From Polytrichum commune (Eukaryota; Streptophyta; Polytrichopsida; Polytrichales; Polytrichaceae), in contig OX485806.1 in assembly GCA_950295325.1 (NCBI GenBank), forward strand, positions 29,762,001 to 29,826,000: a stretch of DNA of 64,000 nt, written 5' to 3'. The translations under genes and the position numbers were made by a program. Positions within the stretch are counted from its first letter, which is position 1, and each line of letters begins with the position of its first letter. The notes beneath the pieces were generated by a model. It made no database searches. It was not told the origin of the DNA and worked only from the letters and a program-made list of their open reading frames with translations. Below are positions 24,729 through 35,454 of the stretch, in pieces.

Positions 24729-25166
24729 TGTTGTAGAACTAGAATTAGCTTCTAGTAAGACAATCTGATGATATAGCCAAATAGCCATATGAGGCTTAGG
24801 GGGAGAACCAGATGAGCTTAGGGTAAATACCCGGGTCCAGGGTATTGAATTAATTACCTTACCTGGACACCAACCCAGGTAGTAAAGACTTAGAGTTAAA
24901 CAGCATTAGGATTAAGCCCCAGGGTATCCCGAGGGTATCTAGGACCCTTAAGGGTTAATCAGGATATCCCGAGGGTATCAGCAGAAGTATCAGCCTGTCA
25001 GATACGGCCAGTATACAAAACCTATCAGACATGGACACGTATCAGAGTTAATATTTTATTAATATATCATTTGTATATATCCTATCTCCTAAGACCAGGG
25101 AGGATATGGAATTTACACAAAAACTCTGTCCATTTCTCTATTGTCTGATTATCCATTTGTATATCA
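24729..25166 (+). repeat. Copia 3' LTR
   Basis: 438 bp, offset exactly 6071 bp from the 5' LTR, with one difference (24903 G for 18832 A). Confidence 0.96.
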
Positions 25167-25171
25167 CAAAC
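25167..25171. repeat. Copia target-site duplication, right (CAAAC)
   Basis: Same five bases as 18653-18657. Confidence 0.95.
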
Positions 25172-26805
25172 TCTAGCCCCTCATATTCCCTCCACATTTG
25201 GATGAATTCACACTAGAATATGATGGGCAAGTGACCTACATGAAAACTCACCCTTAGTTATTGATTTTTATCCTATTTAGTGAGGGTGGACCAATAGTGC
25301 GCGTGGAAATTAGTGAAGGTGATACTCAATCTCTTTTCCACTAAAATTCGTGCCATCAGAAGATCTAGGATTTCGGGAGTCCAAAGTGTCAAAGTACTAG
25401 GAATTCTTCATGCAAGCTCTCCCCAGTTTCTTAGTGCTAGGAGATGTTGGAGGAGTGAGTGGCGATGATTGATAAAGAACAAAAAAGAAGCCTCTTCGAG
25501 ATCATCGTAACAAAATTATGCACTCTAGCAACGCATTAGAGCACACACTAATTATCTTGAAATGTGTGGTACATGAGGGCAGATTCATAAATTTAGTATC
25601 ACTCGTAAGAATTTCACTCCTCCCTAATTTTGAGAGTTGGCAAATAATAGTGCGCGTTTCGGGAATCAGACTAAGTACACCACACGCACTAAATGAGATA
25701 ATCAGCGCACTGATAACTAACTTGTACTCTTGAAGCTCCTGGAGTCCTGGTGGATCAGGAATTCTAAGTTACCGCCTGCCGCCGGAAGATGAAGAGAAGG
25801 CGCGTGGCGGGATGGGTACGTAGTTGAGGCGGAAGATGTGGACCGACAACCCCGAAAAGCTCATCACCATCATCAACTAGAACTAATCAGACTCAAGGAG
25901 CTGCTTCTGATTTGCAGTAGTTACTTAAGTTAGTACTGCAAACTTAATCAGATCTATGTTGCTGGTTCAAGGGAGCTGGGGGTTGGGGGTTGGGGGTTGG
26001 GAGTACAACAGGGTTGGGTAACTAATGCTGCGGAGGGATAGGTAACGACCAGTCGGCAAGTGATCAGAGAGGAGGTCATGTGCATGCAACTTCATTTGGA
26101 AAGTGGAAAGAAAAGTTCAGGTCTGAGCAATTCAATCGATCGGGACGCCAATGACTCTGATCAATCTCCGACAGATGAGTTGGAGGTTTTAGAGCTATAA
26201 TGTTACTGTGTCGGGAGGATTAAATATTCATTTCTGCAGTGAATTGTTGAAGCTGGGGTGACAAGGCTGTAGCTGGCGGTATTGCTGCTCAGCCTGACCG
26301 ACACTTGGTGGTGAGTAGAGTATAAGTAGGGTCATCAGTGCAAGTGGTTGATCAAGCCGATTACTTCTTGAAGCCTCAGGCCTTTCTGAAGACTGATCTC
26401 CCACCAGCTTCGTCCGACACATGAGAAGTGCATATTATTTGATGTAATTTGGCTGCCGAAGATTCATCAACTTTGATAGTAAGCAGCATCATTCGATCTG
26501 TAGGTCTACATTGATGTCGAGGTAGTTGGAATTATTAGATCATTGAAAGTCTGAATTAGGGGTCTGGTCGCCTGCTCACCACTAATTTGCATGTGACGGG
26601 CATTTGACAGGCTAGTGAGTACCCAGCTCCAGCTCCAGCTCCAGCTCCGAAGTGCCGAATTAATCCTGCGTCACGGAAGATCTCATATTCAAGTTCGTGT
26701 AACATTCATTTGCTGTCACTAGACTTGATCAGTTGATTGTCTGCAAGACTCAACTTGTAACGCCTTCCTGAATTCATCAACGTGGCAGTCATCCTCGAAA
26801 CTCAG
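25172..26805. other. Spacer leading to the Cys-rich gene; G-rich tract and CAGCTC repeat
   Basis: No coding exon is recognised, although base composition rises in G+C from about 25750, which may mark the promoter and leader of the next gene. 25978-26001 is GGG(GG)TT repeated four times, a candidate G-quadruplex. AGCTCC repeats lie around 26624-26647. Confidence 0.5.
25978..26001 (+). repeat. G-quadruplex-like GGGGGTT repeat
   Basis: Four runs of three to five G separated by TT, about 800 bp upstream of the Cys-rich gene. This matches the G3+N1-7 quadruplex pattern. Confidence 0.7.
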
Positions 26806-27837
26806 ATGATGGCAGCTGCAAGCAGCATCAGATTTATCACCAAACTCGGAGGTTCGAATTTCATCAGCTTCCACTGTTGTGATGATGCAGATGAAGAAGA
26901 TTCGACCATGCAAAGTGATTTTGCTATCGTGCACATGAAGCTGCTACACCTCTTCGAGTTGACATTAACATCAACTTTGCTTCATCAACTTCTGCTCATT
27001 ACAGATCAACTGGCATGTCACCCAGGGCGAGGTGCTCGTGATGATGATCATTTCAATGCAGTTGATCAATCTGGGTCAAGCTTTTCATGCGAAGATGATG
27101 ACCAGTGTTGTCGTCATCAATGCGCAAAAATGACGGTGTCATCCGGAATGAAGAAAGTTCAGCTTCCACCAATAATTACCCGCCCAGATGGTGGACATCG
27201 GTGCCCATACATTCCTTGCCCGATTTGCCACCGGGACCGAAATTCTTGTGCAGGAATGTTTGAAGACCATGATTCCTCAGCTGACAGCATCTTCGACAAC
27301 ACCGACATCATTAAATGTGCAGTCATAGCTCCTGTGGCGTGTCCGGACCTGCACGTGTGTAAATTAGAGTTTCCCTGTGAAGATTACTGTGAATTTTACA
27401 CAAAAAAGGTTATAACCGGTTCAAGTACGAAAAATAATCGGCTTCCAGCAATTACTACCTGCCCAGATGGTGGCCGATGTCGGTGCCCGTACACTCCTTG
27501 CCCAGTTTGCCATCCTGGGCAATATTCTTCTCATGTGGGAAATTTTCCTGAAGGCATTGATTCCAGCTCAGCTGACAACGTCCTCAACAATGCCAACATT
27601 AAATGTGAAGTTAAAGCTCCTGTGGTGTGTCTGGATCCCCACGTGTGCAAGGAATTTTCCTGCAAAGAGTGTCATCACATGCATCCCAACCCTACCATGC
27701 AATGGAGTAGTGATCTACAAGTGATCACGAGAAAGGTAAGTAGTTTAATTAGCAGTCAGGCGCCAATAACTTGCCCAGATGGTGGCCGGCACCGTTGCAC
27801 GTATTTTCCTTGCCCAATTTGCCATCCTGGTCGGTAA
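26806..27837 (+). CDS. Cysteine-rich modular protein, unknown family (343 aa)
   Basis: I do not recognise this family. The frame is open without a start back to 26782 (GTG). The first ATG, ATGATG at 26806, is chosen. After a Ser/Asp-rich N-terminal part come five Cys modules alternating between two types. Type A is C-PDGG-x2-3-CPYxPCPxCH: R126-H142 (first Cys replaced by Arg), C219-H236 and C323-H340. Type B is C-x-D-x-H-V-C-x4-5-C-x2-3-C: C179-C195 and C275-H290. A-to-A spacing of 93 and 104 residues, with repeated linkers (SSAD...NN..IKC..APV.C), shows a tandem duplication of a segment of about 100 residues. The arrangement of Cys/His pairs suggests metal binding, but that is inference. There is no signal peptide and no clear membrane span. 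AATAAA copies near 28009 lie about 170 nt after the stop. A related single-module gene is at 34894. Confidence 0.65.
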   Translation: MMAAASSIRFITKLGGSNFISFHCCDDADEEDSTMQSDFAIVHMKLLHLFELTLTSTLLHQLLLITDQLACHPGRGARDDDHFNAVDQSGSSFSCEDDDQCCRHQCAKMTVSSGMKKVQLPPIITRPDGGHRCPYIPCPICHRDRNSCAGMFEDHDSSADSIFDNTDIIKCAVIAPVACPDLHVCKLEFPCEDYCEFYTKKVITGSSTKNNRLPAITTCPDGGRCRCPYTPCPVCHPGQYSSHVGNFPEGIDSSSADNVLNNANIKCEVKAPVVCLDPHVCKEFSCKECHHMHPNPTMQWSSDLQVITRKVSSLISSQAPITCPDGGRHRCTYFPCPICHPGR

Positions 27838-28093
27838 CTAGTTGATAGCTTGGAGCGAATCTTGTGAGTTCATATGTGCGGGTTCAGATTCATGTAGAAT
27901 CGAGATAGGTAGCCAAACAAATTCAAGACATTCATTTATTGGTTTATTCACACATTCATTCATCAGGAAGGTTATTCCTGTGCCATATGTATTACGTCCT
28001 CATTCATCAATAAATAAATAAATGGCACACAGTTTGTATGTCAGATAATACACACATTTGCAAATCTTAGACCCACATTCGAAGACTTTGAAT

Positions 28094-29241
28094 CAGTGTC
28101 TGGGAGATTTTTGAGCATAATCGGTCAAGATCCTAATGTTTCCAAATGCAACTGGTTACATGTGGTGATCTCTTGGTTTTTCTTTATTAATTTGAGGTAT
28201 ATTCCAAAGATTCTTCTAAAAGAATCAATATTTTTCCTGAAGTCTTGAACTTCCACTGGTTATTTCTCAACTGAATTGGTTCATCTGTAACTAACGGTTG
28301 GCTTTCCCTATTCATTTAAGATTATTTAACTATGAAAACAAATTTTGTGCAGAATATAACAGTACTTAACAGTAGACTTGTGTTCGTTTGTCTTGCCTTT
28401 TCCGACATCTGGAGCCTTTATTCTTGGATCTAATGTTGGGCCTATGAACACAACTTATCAACTGAGTCATGTTATGTGGACTTATTATATGGTCACTTAA
28501 AGAGGAAAGAACTAAATTCACTTTGACCACTTATAACTTTTGCAATTCAATTTCAATTCTGAGACTTAAATTGACAATTTGCGTGATACCCAATTTCTAA
28601 CTGGTCGAGAAAAATCTCAGTACAATATAGCGGTCAGACTTATCTGTGGAATTGGAAGGCCCACAAATAGGATCACATACCTCGGTTGCTACGATAATCA
28701 ACTACAAAAACAGGAATTAAACGTTTTAACCTCTGCACCTCGTTGCAAACCGTGCGACTGCTGCATATAGGTATAGCTATATAGAGACCGACAGATATAT
28801 ATATATATATATCGGCCTAATCCTCAACTGAATACTTGGGGAATAATTGATGAGAATGCTCCAAAAGTTTGATTGGCTTGTTACATAATATCCAGACTTC
28901 ACGCAAAATTTCTGGTTTTTGTTCTGAGATGTCCGAATTAACCTGGCCTCAACCTCAAGGTTTGTGCCACTCCCCAGTCTAATCATTCTGATAGACCTTC
29001 TTTGTATGAGCCAGACCAATGAGTGGGGAGAACCAACCGCTAATTACAGCTGAACCGGTTGAGTTTGTGAAATAACTGGTTGAAGTTCAAGACTTCATGA
29101 ATTTACCGGACATTTTAGAGGAATTTATGAAGTAAACCTGACAATAATATAGGAAAACTGAAAGATCACAACATGTAACTGGTTGGACTTGGAAGCACTA
29201 GGGTCTTGACTAATTATGCCCAAAAATCTCCATGGACACTG
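28094..29241. mobile_element. 1.15-kb transposon with about 220-bp TIRs (CAGTGTC...GACACTG)
   Basis: The left arm 28094-28316 and right arm 29022-29241 are long imperfect inverted repeats. Termini are CAGTGTCTGGGAGATTTTTG and, inverted, CAGTGTCCATGGAGATTTTT. The TIRs are filled with ACTGGTT/AACCGGTT motifs, which could be subterminal protein-binding repeats. The interior has an AT microsatellite (about 28796-28812) and a 63-codon frame with no support. No target duplication is visible. Long TIRs recall Mutator-like elements, while the CAGTG ends recall hAT, so I do not classify it. Isolated arms of the same family occur at 11937-12159, 12565-12790 and 37317-37545. Confidence 0.7.
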
Positions 29242-30124
29242 AGCCAGACTGTATAAAATGTGTGGCTCTTTGAATGCAGGGCAATTGTAGACATCCCTAC
29301 TGTTCGTTGAGCAGCATTGGCACGTGGCAGCAGAGAAAAGGAAATTGGGAAGAATCTTCTATATACAGATGAATTTCATAGGTATCCACTTATAAGATTG
29401 TAATATGAGGTCACCGTCAACTTTTGATTGTTGAGTAGAAGTAGAGAGAGATGACACCAACCTTTCATTGACGTGAATGAGAGGCCCTTCATCCTTGGGA
29501 GTAGATTGAGCTCATTTATATGAAGAATTGACTTCTTATTATTATACCATTTGTTTGGTTAGTGTCAACACTTTAGTGGGGGAATGATCTAATTTTGGAA
29601 TCAATACAGTTGGATTGTAAATCATAGATCATTCGAATTTTGAATAATCTACAAGCGACTAATTTTGGAATTTTTTTCATGATTCACGAAAAACTAAAAG
29701 CATAAAGATAATATTTCTTTAGTTGTCTTGGACATTAATCTCCAAATTTATTGAAATTTGATTAGAAAAGGTTTTGAGTTTTGATTAAATAGTTACAAAA
29801 TTATCCGGAAGAAGGGTAAACCATGATTAATTATAGTCAAAATTTACAATTTCATATTATCATGTATTACCTTTATTTCCAGTTTGTGTAAATAAATCCA
29901 CAAAAAAACCTAATTCTTTGACCTTGATATTGACCTTATGAAAAGATCTTTTTATTTCTTGTGTTTTTTGATTGATTTGTGAATCATCTTTGTTCCAACC
30001 CAAGTTCACAACGATCACCAATGCATCTAGTTTTTGGAGTTTTGAGCTCTCAATTGATGATTGATTATATAATTTAATACATGGTAAAAAAGAAGAGTAG
30101 GTTGCCTCATCAACGAGGAAGCTA
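29242..30124. other. Spacer without a recognisable gene
   Basis: AT-rich sequence with no convincing open frame or repeat that I can name. Confidence 0.5.
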
Positions 30125-31017
30125 CACTAAATATGATATTTACTGTCACCAATTCTAATTGCCTTGCTCGATACTAATTGTAAACCACAGTACAGTGTCA
30201 CCAACACTAAATGTTAACCCAACATTATTTATCATTCCTTGTAATTTTTGGGGGGGATTATAGATTTACAGTGTTGCAATTACTGTCACTTCCCAAGTGA
30301 TTTTTCATCCAAATTTCCATCATCCATGACAATATTTCATCACAAGTTGCTGACAAGAGAAGGTAGGGTTTTGGACAATAAATGAACTCATCCATCATCC
30401 ATGACAATATTTGTTCACTTATTCATAAGAAGTGACTTCTGAAAAGTTACCATAGTGACATTAAATACCGTATGATATTAAATACCATATTTAGGGCCTG
30501 TTTAGACTTGGGGCCAAGGCCATTGGTGAACGAAGGCCAATATGTCCCATGTGGCATGTAAATGGGCCCCCAAGGCCGTTAATAAGAAAGTAACCTAACT
30601 CCATTCATTGCTTTCATGTGTAAATCTATTTAGGTGGGGTTGGGGCCATTTGGAGGCTGCAATTATGAGAGGGCTCCAATGTATTCATGAACTATTCTAT
30701 GGATAATGATTAAAGTATAATAAATTTAGAATTTCTCCCTCCTATTCAATGCTCAAAGAATAAACTACTACAAGCAAATAAAAGCTCTGACAATGGCCTC
30801 AACTAGAGGGAAATAGTCCACATGGTTGGGAGCTCTCTTTTCCAAGGCTTGAGGCCATTGTCATGATGAATAAAATAAATTATTTGTTAATTGGCCCCAA
30901 CTCATGGTGTAAACTTGAAGAGGTGAGTCCCAACCTCTCTACCAATGAGAGGAGTGGATTTCTTGCACCCCAGCCCATTTTTGAGCCCTGACTCCAAGTC
31001 TAAACCCGCCCTTAGTG
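30125..31017 (+). mobile_element. Short member of the CACTAAATATG TIR family, split by a MITE
   Basis: The left end, CACTAAATATG after TA, matches 16111 onward for about 200 bp. The right end, read across the inserted MITE, is CATATTTA joined to GTG, followed by TA, which restores the family terminus. Without the 517-bp insert and one TTA the element is about 373 bp, a deleted relative of 16111-18639. Confidence 0.75.
30495..31011. mobile_element. 517-bp Tourist/Harbinger-like MITE with TTA duplication
   Basis: The left end is GGGCCTGTTTAGACTTGG and the right end inverted is GGGCGGGTTTAGACTTGG. Both are flanked by TTA (30492-30494 and 31012-31014), the hallmark of PIF/Harbinger elements, and the GGGCCTGTTT start is the classic Tourist TIR. 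It is inserted in the right terminus of the element 30125-31017, so it is the younger of the two. Confidence 0.88.
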
Positions 31018-34000
31018 TAGTATTTCAAGTCATCAAGAGCATTGAGTATACCAAGCCATCAGTAGTTGAATCACTCTGCAGTCTAATAGAATTATTGAAA
31101 CTAGTTCAATATAAACTAATTTATGGACATTCTATGGTCATTTTTTTAAAGCAGGCACTTATAATTGATTGGTATGGCAATGTTTGGGGATAAGAACAAA
31201 CATAATTTTATGAAGAAAAAACAAAAAAAGCATGTTTTACAATGAAGTGAATGGGGACTAAAAAATAGACATTAGGTTTATAACTTGTACATTTCAATTC
31301 CAACTTTTGAACCTAGAAATGACAATGTTTGTAATTTATGATTGCTAATTGGATGAAGAAATTTTAAATCCAATCCAAAGGCAAGAACAGTTGGAAGGCC
31401 CTGCAACTACAATATACATGAAGTGTGCATGAATATTGTATGACCTTCACGTCACTATAATGTGAACAAGATTGTTAATCGAACAGTATCAAAATTGAAA
31501 AATTGTATTTCATAAGATGGTTTGGAGATTGACAAGATTGTCATATACCAATAGTATGGTGCTAGACTTACTCAATTAGTCTCACATATTTACAAAGAGC
31601 TCATTCTATGGCCAAGGATGTGTGACTTGTTAGTTCTATGACTTGGTCTACGCATTGCTCTTGAGAACTTGGTATCCTAACATCCTCAATGGTGCAGCCA
31701 AAGATACACTTGCAATTGATTGGTGTATTGACTTCTGGTTGTCAAGACTCTCAAATTCTAGTTCTGGAGATTTTAGTACTTGAGTTTCAAAACATCTGAA
31801 AACATCCCCAAAGTGTTTTAAAGCACTAACCAAACTGTTCCAAGCAAGCTGCCTATCCCTATTAGTAGCGTTCAAACCTGCAACCACAAGGGAATGTTCT
31901 TCTCTCGAACCTCCACACCGACTCCAACCATGCACTGAACGAAAACTTACAGAACATGGAAAGTTTTATCATATGCAAAGAACCACCACTCGACCATATC
32001 TGCTGTTGAATTAAAGGGTATGCAAGTTAATGTGCAAAACATTGGACTCATGATTTCTGGGTCAATCTGATCTGTTCATAGCTAGAATTTATCCTGCTAG
32101 CTCGATCGTAGATTAGACGCTCAGATCATCGACGCACAAGACACCCATAACATACAAACAATCGATCACAAGAGGTAGAGTTGGTTGTATCCATCTTACA
32201 TATATTTCTTGCATCTCGACATGAACGTATAATTAAGAATGAGTACCAGAACATTGATGAGAGCTATAAGTGGTTATGGTTTGTCCTTCATCGATCCTTG
32301 TGTTGCGGAGATCCACAGAAGAGTTAGTTTAATTAAAAGGCCAGCAGTCCCAAGGGCCTCCGGAGGGGCATATATAATGCATGGCTACAGTTAGTTGCAG
32401 GATCAGGGAAATTGGAATGAAGAATGTGACAATTGTTGCTCATGTGTTGGAGCAGTCGAAGAGGTACCGATTAATGGCAGCTAAGTAATAAGTTTGGTCA
32501 GCATTATTAGGTCCATTCATCTTGCCACCATTTTCTCCCAACCGCTGGATCGATGTTTTGTCTCAAAAGAAAGAAAGAAAATTTAAAAATTAGAAGGATG
32601 GTACGAATTCCTGCAGGTGCACAGGTGGACTGATCACAGTAGTGGGCGGTGAGACGTGACCACGTGTGAATCGATGGATGGTCCACCTACTCTTAAGGAG
32701 GAATTTAAATTTAAGGAACTGTTTACTTAGTCGGTACGAGATTTGAGGGGACGAGCTCCGCAAAAGTTGACGTTCAGACTTCTTGAGTCCGAGTCAGCTA
32801 CCTTTTAAATCTGCGGTTTCAATTTTCAACGATTTGCTCCTTGGAAAATGTGCGGAGGCCACTAATAAACTAAATTGTCGGGTTGGTTAAGGTTTCTAAA
32901 ATTGCATTGGACACTCCATGTGATGCCACGCGCATCGGAGACTACTATGATCAACTCTTCAACTTCACAACTTCGTGCTCTCACTTGTCATGGTTGAACA
33001 TGAGCATTACTGATCTGCTAATTTTTATAACTTAGGGTTACTCCATCGACTCCACCCTCGCTTAATTCATCTTAATCTATCTGAACATTCTTCATGAATA
33101 GCTACGTCTGTCTATGCAGCATAAGTGTCATTCGATCCGCAGTCAGATACTTGCTCTTGATAGAATTATCCTTTCATTGAACGAGAGTCAGTTTTAATAC
33201 AAAATTAAAACTGTCTTTCTACTTGTGGTGCATCCTCGGAGGTAGTGTTTGAATTTAAATGAAGAGCAACGTGTGTATTTCGTGCTTTGTGAGATTCATT
33301 GAGGATCAAACTCATTTTAGCACCTCTTGACATGTCACCATGCCAAATGCCAAAATGAGTTTGACCGCCAATGATCCCATATAGAGATGTTCTTTGTTCA
33401 AACCTCCACACTACTACCAATCATGCACCCGCAAAAAACCAAACATCAAACGTGGAAGGTGTTGTTTGCAACCCAAAAAACAAACAACGAAAAAAAAACA
33501 AAAACAACTCCCCACCAAAAAGTTTGTTGAGCTAAAGGATGTTAACCCTATTAAGCACATCATTAAGCAGTTAAAGCTCAATACATCACGCTCACATATT
33601 GGTCTATTAAGTTACCTAATTTCTGCATTTCCAGTGGCAGTCCACCTCACCCTGCAAATATATAAGTAGTCGTGGTGAAAGTGGGATATCTTCCATTAAT
33701 CTAGGTATTGGGATAGAGGTGAAGAACTTCATGAGGAGAAATCTGATTGATCGCAGATGAGAAAACTAATCTGAAGTTTAGAGTAATTCTAAGCATTTGG
33801 TGGCTAGCTTACCCATATACACTAAGGTAGATTGCATGGAAATATGTATATAGCATGATCTTGACCAGTCTCGGTTACATGGTTTCCACTTGATCCCTGA
33901 GAATGCAACAATTCTTGTCGTGGTTCAATCCATCCTTAACTAATTATAAATTAGCTGGTTGGTCAAATTATTCCTAGAAGCTTCAGTGCCGCATATGGAT

Positions 34001-34893
34001 CAGCAAGATTAAGTAAACACATATCAAGTCATCATGACTCCTGACTTTAGTTCCTTCTGAATATAGCAATTAAAATGTTTTAGCTTTGACTTTAATTTTC
34101 ATTGCCCATAGCAGTACGCACTGTGATTTGGAAGCCACCATCATTTCCTAGTCGTTACTGCATGTTGGTAGGAAATCTGTATTTAAAATAAGGATGAAAA
34201 ATGAGCAACTTGAGGTGCGCCGGTCTGATCCTCATGAACAACCACTGGTCGAACGGTGATGATATTACCATTAACTTGCTTTCAACTGTAGGGCTCGTGG
34301 CATCAGAAGGGCTACTAAATTTAGTAGAAGCATCTTATGGTGCCCCGTCACCATGAAGAAGAAGAGGAAGAAAATCAAGCTTCACATGGACTCTGCACGT
34401 ACAAGCTTAAGAGCGGTGAGCAATTCACACTGGGTTATACATGCTTCAAACATCACTAATTTTGATTTCTTGCCAGTCTACCGATTTCTTGCCTAGTTGT
34501 TCAGCTTCGGTGATCATCACCAGCATTCATAACGAGTTGTTACTTCCGGGTTCGAATTCAGTGTGCGTGTGGATCGCTACTTTTACAGGTACAATTGATA
34601 AAGCCGTTGCAACAAAACCCTATAATTTTAGCTTTTGATGTGTAAGGTGATACCTAGTAGTACGACGAGTACTTCGACTTAATATGCAATTAATAAACTT
34701 GTCTGTGATTCTTGCTTCTTAAGTCCTTCTTGGAATATTCATCTTTGATTTATTACCGTATTAGTGCTAGTACTATTTGAGCGCCTAATTAGTCTTTCTG
34801 GTGATTCCCGAAGAGAATGAAATCATAATTAGCTGGGTGCCTACCAACTTCAGGGTTTAGGTATCATCACTCATCAACAAAATTCAAGCAATC
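31018..34893. other. Spacer with dispersed short repeats and hairpins
   Basis: 31898-31990 and 33393-33540 share a block (upstream of GTGCATGGTTGG on the minus strand), and 36660-36800 carries a third version. 33456-33520, with an AAAACAACTCCCCACC-type tract, recurs at 39032-39102. Small hairpins: CAGTTTTAAT/ATTAAAACTG near 33191-33215 and AAACTCATTTT/AAAATGAGTTT near 33308-33364. A minus-strand 95-codon frame (31935-31648) reads protein-like but has no recognised domain. I cannot call it a gene. Confidence 0.45.
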
Positions 34894-35259
34894 ATGGCCG
34901 TATCACGGAAGAATGGCTCATTCAACCTGGTGGCCGACGATCACCAGCTCTGCCAGGCATCTGCTTTGAAGTCTTCATCGCAAACTCCGGAGAATATTCG
35001 CAAAGGGAGGTGGTTCAAACTATCAACATCATTCAACTCCGAGCCTGATCCCCACACCTGTAAGGAGTTTCCTTGCCCTGTGTGTGATAGAGCTCGTAAG
35101 AAATCATCACAAGCAAATTATGGCTGCGGCAACCTCGACATCATGTTGACCGCGGGCATCAACAAACCCTTACAGGCCTACAACAATACCTGGCGGGTCG
35201 ACGACAACTTTACCGCTGGGCCTGCATCTGCAAGCGCCTCAAACATCTTCAAGACATGA
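34894..35259 (+). CDS. Short Cys-rich protein related to the 26.8-kb gene (121 aa)
   Basis: ATG in a good context (ATCATGGCC). The protein has one type-B module, EPDPHTCKEFPCPVCD (E50-D65, Cys at 56, 61 and 64), matching the DPHVCKEFSCKEC module of the 343-aa protein. The position of the first module Cys is Glu50. The remainder is Ser/Asn-rich and polar. The TGA at 35257-35259 is followed in the same frame by 64 more open codons with protein-like composition, up to TAA at 35452-35454. The stop may therefore be a recent nonsense change, or it may be genuine. Same strand as its relative, about 7 kb away, which suggests an old local duplication. Function unknown. Confidence 0.5.
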   Translation: MAVSRKNGSFNLVADDHQLCQASALKSSSQTPENIRKGRWFKLSTSFNSEPDPHTCKEFPCPVCDRARKKSSQANYGCGNLDIMLTAGINKPLQAYNNTWRVDDNFTAGPASASASNIFKT

Positions 35260-35454
35260 ATTGTAACACCTCCGATCCACGTCACTACTCTAATACGTGA
35301 TGAGCAGAGTGACGACGATCATCGATCTCATCGCTTCGGTCGGCTAACCCTCGACCATGCAACGCGCTGGAAGTTGCGAAATCTCGCCAGAAATTGTCAT
35401 GATTCCGACTCTAGCCTGCATGCTGCTTCGGCCAGCTACAACGTTACTACGTAA
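35260..35454 (+). other. In-frame open extension after the TGA of the short Cys-rich gene
   Basis: 64 sense codons in the same frame as 34894-35259, rich in Asp, His, Arg and Ser, ending at TAA. A good splice-donor match, GTAAGTAT, overlaps its end at 35451. It could be the lost C-terminus of a longer protein, or 3' UTR open by chance. Confidence 0.35.

Larger units (their letters stand above)
18658..25166 (+). mobile_element. Full-length Ty1/copia LTR retrotransposon, apparently intact
   Basis: The element is 6509 bp. It has two 438-bp LTRs (TGTTGTAG...TATATCA), a 5-bp target duplication (CAAAC), a primer-binding-site-like sequence, a leader of about 1.1 kb, one uninterrupted gag-pol frame and a purine-rich tract before the 3' LTR. 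By my base-by-base reading the LTRs differ at a single position (18832 A versus 24903 G). Together with the open frame this points to a very recent insertion. The domain order integrase before reverse transcriptase defines copia. It landed 16 bp outside the TIR element ending at 18639. Confidence 0.97.

Noticed and set aside
27736-27762. Possible intron (GTAAGT to AG) in the Cys-rich gene
   Set aside because: Only about 27 nt, too short for a plant intron, and the frame is open straight through.
31648-31935. 95-codon minus-strand frame as a gene
   Set aside because: Protein-like reading but no domain, no splice context and no second copy of the coding part.
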